A stretch of 64,000 nucleotides of DNA from Streptomyces spinoverrucosus (lineage in GTDB: Bacteria > Actinomycetota > Actinomycetes > Streptomycetales > Streptomycetaceae), in NCBI RefSeq assembly GCF_006539505.1, contig NZ_BJND01000046.1, positions 20,106 through 84,105 on the forward strand. The letters run 5' to 3'. The position numbers were made by a program, and so were the translations under genes. Positions 32,901 to 41,767 of the stretch are shown here, in pieces; position 1 is the stretch's first letter; each line of letters opens with the position of its first letter. The notes under the pieces were generated by a model. It saw nothing but the letters and a program-made list of their open reading frames with translations. It had not been told where the DNA came from and ran no database searches.

Positions 32901-33575
32901 GTCGGGATGGGTGGTGTCCACGCCGGTGTCGAGCACGGCGACGGTGACGCCCTTGCCGGTGAGCCCGGCCTCCCAGGCGGCCGGTGTCCCGATCTGGGCG
33001 TTGCTCTCGGCCAGGTCGGCGCTGACCCGCCCGTCCAGCCAGACGCCGTCGATCCCGGCGGACTTCCGGGTGACCGCCCGCCAGAACTCCCGCCCCTTGA
33101 CCGCCTCGACGGCGGCGCCGCGCACGGAGGGCAGCGCGCGGGTCCGCTCGGCACCGGCCGGGGTGGCGGCCCGCACGCCCTTGCCGTACGTCACGATCAG
33201 CGGCAGCTCGCCCGTCCGGTCGTCGGCGTACCCCTGACGTATCAACTCGCCGACGTCGAAAAGCCGTTCGTCGAGCGTGCCGGCGCGCAGATACGGCAGG
33301 GCCTCGTCCGGTACGACGGTGAGGGTGCCGTTCGCCGACTGGGTGCGCACCGCCCCGGTGGCCCCCTCGGGCCGGTCCACCGTGACCGTCTTCCGGCCGC
33401 CGCCGAGGTCGGTGACGGTCACCCGGTCGCCGGTGACGAGCGTGACGGTACGGGCACCGGCCCCGGCGGCGTCCGCCACGCTCTCCTGCGCGGCCACCGG
33501 ACCGGCGGGCAGCAGCCCCAGCACAAGCCCGGCCGCCAGCGTCACCGCCCCACGTCCGACTGGTCCTCTGGTCAT
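29969..33575 (-). pseudogene. secreted S8 (subtilisin-like) peptidase, frameshifted
   Basis: The first frame starts at 33575 with a Sec-type signal peptide and carries Asp216 (LDTGVD), His248 (DGHGTH) and the oxyanion Asn346 (VAAGNTG). Just after NTG it runs off frame. The second frame picks up with TVGAVDSADRAAYF-like sequence, the catalytic Ser (MSGTSMATPHVAG) and a long C-terminal region to 29969. A run of five G on the plus strand (32525-32529) is the junction: removing one base restores NTGRPSSIGSPGAADAALTV and an intact protein near 1200 residues. As written, the Ser is separated from Asp/His. Sequencing error, recent mutation and phase variation are all possible. The position matches the peptidase I remember after matB in S. 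coelicolor. Confidence 0.88.
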
Positions 33576-33898
33576 CCCACGCCCTCTCCTCGTCGGGTGA
33601 TGGGGACGAGTGTCAGGGGGCTTGTGTTGCCGGGGAGTTGAACGGAGGTGGCGGGTTGGCGCAGTGGCGGGTTTCCGCCAGTGCGACGGGGAGCATGCAC
33701 GAGCTGGTGGGGATCGCCCGGAGTCGGCTCCGGGCAGTCACGTCAAGCTTGCCGGGCCCGGCGCACCGCAAGACCACCCGTACGGCCGAGCCCCGCCCGG
33801 CCCCCTCCAGAAGGCGCCCCCCACCCGGGCCCCCGCACGATGCCAATGAGGCCCGCCGCCCGGCGGCACCTCGGTCCATGTGCTCGGGAGGATCCGCC
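33576..33898. other. Divergent intergenic region upstream of mbl and the S8 peptidase
   Basis: A 323-bp gap holding the promoters of both neighbours. The only structure seen is an imperfect hairpin around TGGCGG-GTTT-CCGCCA near 33670. A GGGAGGA ribosome site (33886-33892) serves mbl. No small gene with convincing features was found. Confidence 0.4.
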
Positions 33899-34936
33899 AT
33901 GACCGCCAGTCTGGAGCAGCTGCGGCGCTGCCATTTCGCCGTCGACCTGGGGGCGGCGCGGACACGGGTGTACGTCAAGGGCACGGGGCTCGTCGTGGAC
34001 CAGCCGTCGGTGGCCGCCATGAACACCCGTACCGGGGCGCTGATCGCGGTCGGTGAGCTCGCCGAGAAGATGACCGGACGCACACCGCACTACATCCGGG
34101 TCGTCCGGCCGGTGTCCGGCGGCACGGTGGTCGACATCGAGATGGCCCAGCGGATGCTGCGCCATCTGCTCGGCGACAAGATCCGCCGCACGCTGCGCCG
34201 CAAGCCGCGGCTGCGCGCCGCCGCCTGTACGCCGCACGACGCCGATCCCCTCGCCCAGCGCGCGACCATCGAGACCCTGGTCGGGCTCGGGGCGCGGCGG
34301 GTCGAGCTGGTCGACACGCTCATCGCCGCCGCCGTCGGCTGCGGGCTGCCGGTGGAGCAGCCGGAGGCGACCATGGTTTTGGTGTGCGGGGCGGCCGCCA
34401 CGCAGGTCGCGGTGCTCTCCCTCGGCTCGATCGTGACCGCCGAGCGGATTCCGGTCGGCGGTGAGGCCGTGGACCACGCGATCGTGCAGCATCTGCGGCA
34501 CGAGCACGAGTTGATGCTGCCGAGTCAGTCGGTACGACCGTTGCAGCTCGCCCTGTCCGGCAACGGGCTCACCCCGCACGGACCGGCCTCCACGGAGATC
34601 CACGGGCGTGATGTCGCCACCGGCCTCCCCCGCAGCGTGCGGGTCGCCACCGCCGCCGTGCGCGACGCCATCCAGACGCCGCTGACCGCGGTGCTGGACG
34701 GTATCGGCAAGGTGCTGCGGGACTGCCCGCCGGACCTGGTGGCCGACCTCGCCGACCGGGGGATCATGATGGTGGGCGGCAGCGCCCTGCTCCCCGGGTT
34801 CGACCAGATGCTGCGGCAGGCCACCGGCATGCCGGTGCACATCGCCGAACGGCCCGACGTGTGCGCCATACAGGGCCTCGGCACCATGCTGGAGGGCCGG
34901 GTCGCACCGCTGGATCTGGACCCGCTGACGCCCTGA
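33899..34936 (+). CDS. mbl: MreB-like actin homologue (Mbl-type)
   Basis: A 345-residue actin-fold ATPase. The phosphate-1 loop is FAVDLGAARTRVYVKGTG, the connect-1 region has RVVRPVSGGTVVDIEMAQRML, and the C-terminal adenosine loop is GIMMVGGSALLPGFDQML. It is divergent from housekeeping MreB, agreeing with the sporulation-associated Mbl of streptomycetes (SCO2451 as I recall, also near matB). It should act at the membrane in spore-wall synthesis. The start is ATG 33899, supported by GGGAGGA. Confidence 0.82.
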   Translation: MTASLEQLRRCHFAVDLGAARTRVYVKGTGLVVDQPSVAAMNTRTGALIAVGELAEKMTGRTPHYIRVVRPVSGGTVVDIEMAQRMLRHLLGDKIRRTLRRKPRLRAAACTPHDADPLAQRATIETLVGLGARRVELVDTLIAAAVGCGLPVEQPEATMVLVCGAAATQVAVLSLGSIVTAERIPVGGEAVDHAIVQHLRHEHELMLPSQSVRPLQLALSGNGLTPHGPASTEIHGRDVATGLPRSVRVATAAVRDAIQTPLTAVLDGIGKVLRDCPPDLVADLADRGIMMVGGSALLPGFDQMLRQATGMPVHIAERPDVCAIQGLGTMLEGRVAPLDLDPLTP

Positions 34937-34963
34937 GCACACCGACCGGTCCCCGGGACGTGC

Positions 34964-35881
34964 TCAGCGGGCGAACCAGCAGCGGATCGTCGTCCCCTCC
35001 TCGCCGGTGTGCACGCGTACCAGGTCGGCGACCAGGTTCACCAGCAGCAGCCCCCGGCCCCCGCGCTGGTCCCGGGCGGCGGGGCGGCGGCCCGCGAGCG
35101 GGTCCGCAAGGCGGCCCGTGTCACGGACCTCGCACACCACGTACCCGTCCTCGGCCCACACCCGCAGCTCACCCGAACCGCCGCCGTGGACCACGCTGTT
35201 GGTGGTCAGCTCGGCGGTGACCAGCGCCAGGTCCTCCAGTCGCGTACCGGCCAGCCCGAACCGCGCCGCCTCCCGGGTGGCGGTGTGCCGGGCCGTCGGC
35301 AGCGAGTCGGCGGCGAACGCGAAGGACAGCGCGTCCGGCACGACGGGCAGCGGCTCGTTGTAGCGGCTGACGACGCCTTCCCAGTCGTACGCCGAACTGC
35401 CCTGCTCCCGGCCCGAGGAGATGACCGTGGGATGGGTGGCGCGGGCGTCGGTGAGCACCTCCTCGTCCAGGGCCCGGACGTCGTACGGGCACAGGATGGT
35501 CACCCGGCGGCCCGCGAACGCCGCGTTGATCAGGGCCTCGTGCTGGGCGCAGGCCGGGTACTCGGTGGGGGTGCGGCCGGCCCAGATCGGCTCGCCGATG
35601 ATCCGCACCCGGCGGCCGGCCGGCTGGGCGTCGGCGAACGCGCGTAGCACGCCGGGAATGATGCGGCCGGGGTTGCGTCCGGCCTCGCGCATGTCCAGCA
35701 GCCGCACCGCGTCGGCGATGTCGCCGAGCCCGTCCCGGATCAGCGCCAGGTTCTTGCCGGGCACGGCCACCGCCACCGGCTCCCCGGCGGCCAGGCCCTC
35801 GCGGATGAAGGGGACGGTGCCGTCGAGGTACTCGTGCTCGTCGGCGTAGAACAGCGCGGGGTGCACGAAGGACGCACTCAT
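34964..35881 (-). CDS. MEDS-domain sensor with HATPase_c (RsbW-like) domain
   Basis: A 305-residue soluble regulator. The N-terminal 180 residues are a MEDS domain (HPALFYADEHEYLDGTVPFI, then VRIIGEPIW and CPYDV), thought to sense ligand or redox signals. The C-terminal 120 residues are a GHKL ATPase of the RsbW/SpoIIAB class: LVTAELTTNSVVHG (N box), EVRDTGRL (G1) and RGGRGLLLVNLV (G2). It could phosphorylate a STAS antagonist or bind a sigma factor. It overlaps the STAS gene by ATGA, which argues they are partners. Confidence 0.87.
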   Translation of the reverse strand: MSASFVHPALFYADEHEYLDGTVPFIREGLAAGEPVAVAVPGKNLALIRDGLGDIADAVRLLDMREAGRNPGRIIPGVLRAFADAQPAGRRVRIIGEPIWAGRTPTEYPACAQHEALINAAFAGRRVTILCPYDVRALDEEVLTDARATHPTVISSGREQGSSAYDWEGVVSRYNEPLPVVPDALSFAFAADSLPTARHTATREAARFGLAGTRLEDLALVTAELTTNSVVHGGGSGELRVWAEDGYVVCEVRDTGRLADPLAGRRPAARDQRGGRGLLLVNLVADLVRVHTGEEGTTIRCWFAR

Positions 35882-36228
35882 GACATCGCCACCTCGATCG
35901 CCGACAGATCGGGCCAGAACAACTCCAGTGTCCGGCACAGGGCGGGCGGCGGCCGGTGGACCACGATCCGCCGGCCGGCGGGCAGCCGCCGCGCGGCGTC
36001 CACCAGCACCCCGGCGCCCGCGACGTCCACGAACGTCACGGCGGCCAGTTCCAGGTGACACACGGCCCTGCCGTCCCGCACGACCTCCTCCAGTGCGCGT
36101 TCCCAGATCCCGCGGGTGGCCAGCCCCACCTCTCCGACCGCGCGTACGCCGAACCGCTCGGCCAGCGGTGCGACGGTCAGCTCCGCCGCGCCGCCGGACC
36201 CGGACGGAACCCGGTACTGGATGGTCAC
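35878..36228 (-). CDS. STAS-domain anti-sigma-factor antagonist-like protein
   Basis: A 116-residue STAS protein: VGEVGLATRGIWERALEEV, LELAAVTFVDVAGAGVLVDAA. In SpoIIAA/RsbV the segment after FxD carries the phosphorylated Ser (DSSG or DSxG); here it reads VDVAGAG, so that Ser is absent. The protein may thus escape kinase switching or act as a constitutive binder. It is translationally coupled to the HATPase gene downstream on the minus strand. Confidence 0.83.
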   Translation of the reverse strand: MTIQYRVPSGSGGAAELTVAPLAERFGVRAVGEVGLATRGIWERALEEVVRDGRAVCHLELAAVTFVDVAGAGVLVDAARRLPAGRRIVVHRPPPALCRTLELFWPDLSAIEVAMS

Positions 36229-36374
36229 AGCCGTCTCCCCATACTCCTGGACACGTCGCGCCTACCCCGACACGAACCGGTCAATCCCCGAAGCCGGGCG
36301 GCCGGCGGGGTGTAGGGCGCCGCGTCTCGGGAAGGCGCACGTTCAGCATCGGGGCGACGGGGGGCTCCACTCCA

Positions 36375-36407
36375 GACTGACTGTCCACTCCAGGACTGAC
36401 TGTCCAC
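36375..36407. repeat. Direct repeat upstream of the STAS-ANTAR gene
   Basis: GACTGACTGTCCAC occurs at 36375-36388 and 36394-36407 (19-bp period), ending 27 bases before the STAS-ANTAR start. Two-turn spacing places both on one DNA face, which suits a dimeric regulator. No sigma box was identified. Confidence 0.4.
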
Positions 36408-36434
36408 GACGTTCGGGACCACGAAGGCGGTGAC

Positions 36435-37127
36435 ATGACCTCAGTGGCACCACCCTCTCTCGGGGAGCGGTTGCACCCACTCACCATCGACTGCCGCACC
36501 GACGGCACCGGCCGGGCCGTGTTGTGCGCGCGGGGCGAGGTCGTCCACGGCTGCGCCGACATCCTGGCCGAGGCGCTGGCCGAACTGCCCGCCGGTACCG
36601 GCCGGGTGGAGCTGGACATGGTCGGCGTCATCTTCATGGACACGGCAGGACAGCAGTTCCTCGACACCCTGCGCGACTACGGGCGCCGGCACCTGATCCC
36701 GGTCTCCGCCACCAACTGGCACGGCCAGCCGCGCCGCATCCTGGAGCTGATCGGCTTGGACACCACCGACCCCCTGCGCCCCGCAGACCCGAACCCCCCG
36801 GCCCGCCCGTCGCCCGCTCCCCTCCCCTCCCCCGTGTCCCTGGAACGCGCGGAACAGCTCCACGATCTGCGCGAGGAGATCGAGCACCTGCGCCGGGCCA
36901 TCGCCTCCCGCCCGGTGATCGACCAGGCCCGCGGCATCCTCATGGCCACCCACGGCTGCACCTCGGACGAGGCCTGGCACATCCTGCGGGAGGCCTCCCA
37001 GCTCTCCAACACCAAGCTCCACACGGTCGCCGCGGCCATCACCTCCGGCACGGAGAGCGACGGCCCGCCCCCGCCGGACGAGGTGCGCGTGGCGCTGCGC
37101 CGGGCGCTTGAGCGGCGGGGGCAGTGA
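36435..37127 (+). CDS. STAS-ANTAR fusion regulator
   Basis: A 230-residue protein. Residues about 15-110 are STAS (LCARGEVVHGCADILAEAL, ELDMVGVIFMDTAGQQFL), with Thr where the phosphorylatable Ser normally sits. A Pro-rich linker follows, then a coiled coil (LHDLREEIEHLRRAIASRPV) and an ANTAR RNA-binding domain (IDQARGILMATHGCTSDEAWHILREASQ). ANTAR domains bind tandem hexaloop RNAs and cause antitermination. Joining it to STAS suggests partner switching controls RNA binding. The gene faces the adenosine deaminase-like gene with a 5-base gap. Confidence 0.88.
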   Translation: MTSVAPPSLGERLHPLTIDCRTDGTGRAVLCARGEVVHGCADILAEALAELPAGTGRVELDMVGVIFMDTAGQQFLDTLRDYGRRHLIPVSATNWHGQPRRILELIGLDTTDPLRPADPNPPARPSPAPLPSPVSLERAEQLHDLREEIEHLRRAIASRPVIDQARGILMATHGCTSDEAWHILREASQLSNTKLHTVAAAITSGTESDGPPPPDEVRVALRRALERRGQ

Positions 37128-37132
37128 GGGGG

Positions 37133-38755
37133 TCACACCCCGTATCCCGGCGTGCTGCCGAAGGTCCGTTCGAAGGAGTGGAAGGCGGCCTCCTGCCGCC
37201 ACTGGAGCGCGGCCTTGGGACTGGCCGCCAGCAGACGGCGACAGCCCGGACCGGGATCGGAAACACCGGGCCGTTCACCCCGGCAGGCGCCCGCGAGGTG
37301 GTACCCGTCCCGCGTCGGATTGCCGCGCCACAGGCTGCCGCCCGGCAGGAAGGCGTACTCCAGGGAGGCCCGGGCCAGGTCCTTCAGGTCCGGGTACGAC
37401 AGGGCGTAGGTCTCGGCGGCGTACTGGTACTCGCGGCTGATGTCGGTGCGGCTGACGCCGGGGTCGTCGGTGGACAGCACGACCGGGACGCCGTGGCGGC
37501 GGTAGGTGGTGAAGGGGTGGTCGTCGCCGCGTACGCCGAGGATCTGGGCGTTGCTGGTGAAGGGCACCTCGACGGCGATCTCGCGGTCGGCCATGGTGCG
37601 GGCGGTGCGCTGCCAGTCGTCCTCGTGGACCAGGTCGACACCGTGGCCGATGCGCTCGGCACCGGCGACGTCCACGGCCTGCTGGATGTGGAACTTCAGG
37701 TCCTCGGGCTTGACGAGACCGGGCCACAGCTCGCCCGCGTGCAGGGTGATGTGTGCGCGGGGGTAGACGCCGCGCAGGTGGTTCAGCATGCGCATGTGCA
37801 GGCGGTAGTCGCGCAGGGCGATCTCGCCGTCCTCGGGCTGGACGAGGTTGACCGCGACGAACCGGGAGTCCCGCTCGGCCAGGCGCATGCCGAGGGCGAT
37901 CTGGGTGAAGACCCGCTCCGGTGAACTGCCGCGCCCCACGTGGGAGATGAAACGGACGGGCAGATCGCAGGCGGGCCGCGGCTGACCGGTGTCACAGCGG
38001 GCTGCCGTACGGAACTCGGCGTCGGCGGCGTCCGCTTCCTCCCGGGCCTCGGCCACCAGCCTGTCCAGCTTGCCCCCGGCCGTCAGCTTCCCGTGCAGCT
38101 TGGCCAGGTCGCTGTCCCAGCCGACCTCGGCGGCGAGCTTCTTCGCACCGGCGGAGGCCGGGGTGACCATGGTCTCCAGATAGAACTGGTTCTGCGCGGC
38201 CACGTCGTCGGCGACCTCGGCGAGCAGCTTGCCGCGGTGGCGTTCGGACACCGCCCCGAACTTGCCGAAGGTGGCGAAGAAGTGGTCGTGGCCGTTCTGG
38301 TCCGGCGGGAAGTCCTGCATGGACCAGGCGCGGAGGATCGCGTCGTGGAAGGCGCGGTCGGTTCGGGCGTCGGCGGCGGGCCGGGTCCCCGTACCGCAGG
38401 GTGGGGCGACGGCGGTCATCGTCGCGGTCTCGATGCACAGTCCGTCTTCGGCGGCCAGCTCGATCAGATACTCGGTGGTGGCCGCGCCGGAGAGGTGGTT
38501 GTGCAGATCCGCCCCCTTGGGCAGCTTCCGGAAGAAGCCACTCAGCAGGCGGGGTTGGTGTCGGATGGCGTCCAGGTACGCGTTCGTACCCCTCTCCGGC
38601 ACGGTCACCGGCCGTGGTGGGGACGCCGCTCGGGCAGGTCCGGGCGTGAGCAGGGTGGACGACGTCAGCAGGGCCAGCGCGCCCAGTCCGGCCACCGCGA
38701 GGCGGCGGGCGGACCGGGGCGGCTGGGGCGCGGAGCGAAGGATCGGAGCAGTCAC
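37133..38755 (-). CDS. secreted adenosine deaminase-like amidohydrolase (ADGF type)
   Basis: About 540 residues with an N-terminal signal (RSARRLAVAGLGALALLTSS) and Ala-x-Ala-type cleavage region. The TIM-barrel metal hydrolase motifs are DLHNHLSGA (metal His pair), HAGE, RIGHGVDL and STDDPG, the adenosine/AMP deaminase set. Length beyond cytosolic ADA and the export signal match extracellular ADGF-type deaminases. GTG 38755 gives the cleaner signal; ATG 38788 would add 11 polar residues. Neither has a strong ribosome site. Probably purine salvage outside the cell, and not obviously part of the cluster that begins beyond it. Confidence 0.82.
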   Translation of the reverse strand: MTAPILRSAPQPPRSARRLAVAGLGALALLTSSTLLTPGPARAASPPRPVTVPERGTNAYLDAIRHQPRLLSGFFRKLPKGADLHNHLSGAATTEYLIELAAEDGLCIETATMTAVAPPCGTGTRPAADARTDRAFHDAILRAWSMQDFPPDQNGHDHFFATFGKFGAVSERHRGKLLAEVADDVAAQNQFYLETMVTPASAGAKKLAAEVGWDSDLAKLHGKLTAGGKLDRLVAEAREEADAADAEFRTAARCDTGQPRPACDLPVRFISHVGRGSSPERVFTQIALGMRLAERDSRFVAVNLVQPEDGEIALRDYRLHMRMLNHLRGVYPRAHITLHAGELWPGLVKPEDLKFHIQQAVDVAGAERIGHGVDLVHEDDWQRTARTMADREIAVEVPFTSNAQILGVRGDDHPFTTYRRHGVPVVLSTDDPGVSRTDISREYQYAAETYALSYPDLKDLARASLEYAFLPGGSLWRGNPTRDGYHLAGACRGERPGVSDPGPGCRRLLAASPKAALQWRQEAAFHSFERTFGSTPGYGV

Positions 38756-38854
38756 GCCCGCATCATCGTCAGGGGGATGCCCGGACATGCGTGGATTGAG
38801 AGGTACCGGGGGACGTCCACTCTCGTGGGTGACTCGGCGGGTGGAGCGGGTGGT

Positions 38855-40432
38855 TCAACCAGAGGTTGCCTCGCGTATCTGGCTCGCGGCCCGTTCGGCC
38901 AGCATGACGGCGGGGGCGTGGGTGTGGCCCCGGGTGATGCGGGGGAACACCGAGGCATCCACGATGCGAAGACCGTGGACCTGGCGGACTCGCATGTCCG
39001 GGTCGACCACCGCGGCGTCGTCGTCCGGGAGGCCCATGCGGCAGGTGCCGACCGGGTGGAAGAGGGTGCCCGTGTGGTCCCGGATGTGCTGGAGCAGGGC
39101 CTCGTCGCTCATGTCGTCGGTCCAGGGGGACATGGCCTCGCCCACCAGGGGCCGCAGGGCGTCGGTGGCGAAGAGGCGTTCGGCGAAGCGCGCTCCGGCG
39201 GCGAGGCGGTGCAGGTCCACCGGGGCCGACAGGTACTGCGGGTCGATCAGGGGTGGCGTGTCGGGGTCGGGGGTCTGGAGCGAGACGGTGCCCCGGCTCT
39301 CGGGTTGCAGCAGTACGACGCCGATGGTCAGTCCGTCGGCGAGGGCGTCCCCCTGGAAGGCGATGGGGGCCCAGATGACTTCGAGGTCGGGCGGGCCGGG
39401 GCGGCCGTCGCTGCGGAGGAATCCCACCGCCTCGGCGATGTTGGAGGTCAGCGGACCGACCCGGTCCTCCTCGAACTGCTTGAGGGCGTGCGCGCTCTCG
39501 GCGTCCGCCAGGCGTACCGGGGAGACCGCGTGCCGGATGACGTCGAGCGTCGCATGGTCGTGCAGATTGCGGCCCACGCCGGGCAGGTGCACGCGCGGTT
39601 CGACGCCCGCGGCCGCCAGCTCTCGCTCGTCGCCGATGCCGGACAGCATCAGCAGGTGCGGTGAACCGACGGCACCGGCGCTGAGGATCACCTCACGGCG
39701 GGCCATCAGGCGGACGTCGGCCAGCTCCACGCCGCGGGCGCGGTTGTTCTCCAGCACGATGCGCCGGGCCTGTTGCCGGGTGAACAGGGTCAGGTTGGCG
39801 CGTTCGAGGGCCGGGCGCAGATAGCCGTCGGCGGAGCTCCACCGAGTGCCGTTGCGCTGGTTGAGCGGGGTGAGCGCGCTGCCGTTGAGGTGCGGGCCGC
39901 CGAGGCCGCCCGGAATGGGTCCGAGCCCGAGGTCGGCGCAGGCCCTCAGGAAGTGGGCCGTGGTGGGGTCGGGGTCACGGGGCGGCGAGATCCACAGGGG
40001 ACCGTCGTCGCCGTACGAGGTGCCCTCCGCCGGGGCTCCCGCCCAGCGTTCCGCCGTGCGCAGGTGGGGCCGGACGGTCTGCCACGACCAGGTGGGACCG
40101 GCGGTGCGGCCCCAGGCGTCGTAGTCGTCGGCGGAACCCGGGATCCACATCTGGAAGTTGAGCGACGAGGAGCCGCCCAGGACCTTGCCGCGGGGCCAGT
40201 CGACGCTGCGGCCGCCGAGACCGGGCTGGGGCACCGTCGCGTAGCCCCAGTCGAGTTCCGTGCCGAGCAGGGCGAGTGAGGCGCCGGGGACCCGGATGGC
40301 GGGGTCCGTGTCGGGTCCCCCCGCCTCGACGAGAGCGACCCGTACGGCGGGGTCCTCGGTGAGCCGGGCGGCCAGTACGGACCCGGCCGAGCCCGCGCCC
40401 ACGATCACGTAGTCGAACAGCTCGTCGTCCAT
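38855..40432 (-). CDS. GMC-family FAD-dependent oxidoreductase
   Basis: A 525-residue flavoprotein. The FAD loop is YVIVGAGSAGSVLAARL, GMC signature 1 is GKVLGGSSSLNFQMWIPG, and the signature-2 region is GAVGSPHLLMLSGIG. The active-site segments are HPVGTCRMG and RGHTHAPAVMLAE. It would oxidise an alcohol to an aldehyde or ketone and pass electrons to O2 or another acceptor. The ATG follows the P450 stop by 2 bases, so it is last in the minus-strand tailoring operon (monooxygenase, imine reductase, amine oxidase, P450, GMC). Substrate unknown. Confidence 0.88.
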   Translation of the reverse strand: MDDELFDYVIVGAGSAGSVLAARLTEDPAVRVALVEAGGPDTDPAIRVPGASLALLGTELDWGYATVPQPGLGGRSVDWPRGKVLGGSSSLNFQMWIPGSADDYDAWGRTAGPTWSWQTVRPHLRTAERWAGAPAEGTSYGDDGPLWISPPRDPDPTTAHFLRACADLGLGPIPGGLGGPHLNGSALTPLNQRNGTRWSSADGYLRPALERANLTLFTRQQARRIVLENNRARGVELADVRLMARREVILSAGAVGSPHLLMLSGIGDERELAAAGVEPRVHLPGVGRNLHDHATLDVIRHAVSPVRLADAESAHALKQFEEDRVGPLTSNIAEAVGFLRSDGRPGPPDLEVIWAPIAFQGDALADGLTIGVVLLQPESRGTVSLQTPDPDTPPLIDPQYLSAPVDLHRLAAGARFAERLFATDALRPLVGEAMSPWTDDMSDEALLQHIRDHTGTLFHPVGTCRMGLPDDDAAVVDPDMRVRQVHGLRIVDASVFPRITRGHTHAPAVMLAERAASQIREATSG

Positions 40433-40434
40433 GG

Positions 40435-41736
40435 TCAGGCCTGCTTGAGGAGGACGGGGAGCGTGCGGTGCCCGTTGGACACGAACGACTCCAGGGGCTG
40501 GAGCCGGTCCGTCGTGACGGCCAGGCTGATGCCGGGAAAACGCGCGAAGAGCATGGGCAGGGCGAGCGAGGCCTCCAGCCGGGCGAGCGGTGCGCCGACG
40601 CAGCGGTGCACCCCGTAGCCGAAGGAGATGTGGTCCTGTCGGGTGGGCCGGGATATGTCGAAAGCGTCGGCGTCGGCGCCGTGGACGGCCGGGTCACGGC
40701 CGATGGCGCTGTAGGAGATGATCAGGGCGTCGCCCTTGGCGATCGTCACCTGGCCGGCCTCGATGTCCTCGACGGCGAAGCGCATCGGCAGGTTGGCGAT
40801 CGGTGCCTCGTGTCGCAACGCCTCGTCGATCGCGTCGTCCCAGGAGGCGTCGCCGTTCTCGATGAGGCGCAGCTGCTCGGGGTGCGTGAGCAGGGAATGA
40901 ATGGCCTGGTCGAGCAGGTTGACCGTGGTCTCGTGGCCCGCGCCGATCATCAGCAGGACCATGTCGACGAGTTCGACCTCGTCGAGTCCGGCGGACTCCT
41001 CGTCGTCGCGCGCGGCGATGAGTGCGCTCACCAGGTCGTCGCCCGGCGTGCGGCGTTTGTGTGCGATGAGCGCGGTCATCAGGCCGTGCAGCTCTTCCCC
41101 GGTGGCCTGCACTTCCTCCAGGGTGGCGGAGGTGCGGAACATGTCGGCGACGACCCGGAAGAGGTCCGCGCGCATGTCGTGGGGGATGCCGAGGAGTTCG
41201 CAGATGACCCGGATCGCCAGGGGGTAGGCGAAGTCACCGCGGATGTCCACGGGGTGGCCGGGTGTCGTGGCGGCGATGTCGTCGAGCAGGTCGGCCACGA
41301 GCGTCTGGACCGTGGGGCGCAGGGCGGCGGTGCGGCGGGCGGTGAACGCCTTGGCGACCAGTTTGCGCAGCCTGCGATGGTCGCCGCCGTAGGCGTTGAT
41401 CATGCTTCGTTCGGCCACCCAGGAGGCGAGCGGCCAACTGCGGGCGAGTTCGCCTTCGCCGTTCTCCCAGGCGGGCCAGTGCAGATACGCGTCCTTGGAG
41501 ACCCGGTCGTCGGTCAGCAGGCTCCTGGCCAGGGCGTCGTCGGTCACGACCCAGGCGGTCACTCCACCGGGCAGTTCCGCCTGTGCGACGGGTCCTCGTG
41601 CCCGCAGCCGGGCGCCCTCGGCGTGGATGTCGCTGCCGCTGGGGTCGATAGGAAGGGGATCGGTACGAGAGGGATCGGTACGAGAGGGATCGGTATGAGG
41701 GGGATCGGTACGAAGGGGTGCTGATTGCTCGGTCAT
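40435..41736 (-). CDS. cytochrome P450
   Basis: A 433-residue class I bacterial P450. The I-helix is MIGAGHETTVNLL, the K-helix E-x-x-R is EALRHEAP with downstream R, and the heme loop is FGYGVHRCVGAPLARLE with the Cys thiolate ligand. The N-terminus carries four copies of a five-residue repeat (consensus RTDPS) before the normal P450 fold. No dedicated ferredoxin is encoded here. It lies in the tailoring operon, 31 bases downstream of the amine oxidase. It would hydroxylate or epoxidise the cluster product. Confidence 0.92.
   Translation of the reverse strand: MTEQSAPLRTDPPHTDPSRTDPSRTDPLPIDPSGSDIHAEGARLRARGPVAQAELPGGVTAWVVTDDALARSLLTDDRVSKDAYLHWPAWENGEGELARSWPLASWVAERSMINAYGGDHRRLRKLVAKAFTARRTAALRPTVQTLVADLLDDIAATTPGHPVDIRGDFAYPLAIRVICELLGIPHDMRADLFRVVADMFRTSATLEEVQATGEELHGLMTALIAHKRRTPGDDLVSALIAARDDEESAGLDEVELVDMVLLMIGAGHETTVNLLDQAIHSLLTHPEQLRLIENGDASWDDAIDEALRHEAPIANLPMRFAVEDIEAGQVTIAKGDALIISYSAIGRDPAVHGADADAFDISRPTRQDHISFGYGVHRCVGAPLARLEASLALPMLFARFPGISLAVTTDRLQPLESFVSNGHRTLPVLLKQA
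41656..41715 (-). repeat. 15-bp tandem repeat inside the P450 start
   Basis: Four head-to-tail 15-bp units (GGGATCGGTACGAGA, third unit with T for C, last unit ending GAAG) encode the repeated Asp-Pro-Ser-Arg-Thr-like residues near the P450 N-terminus. The unit length is a multiple of three, so copy changes keep the frame. Confidence 0.9.
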
Positions 41737-41767
41737 CGGTTCTCCGGCACAGTCGCGGGGCGGATGT

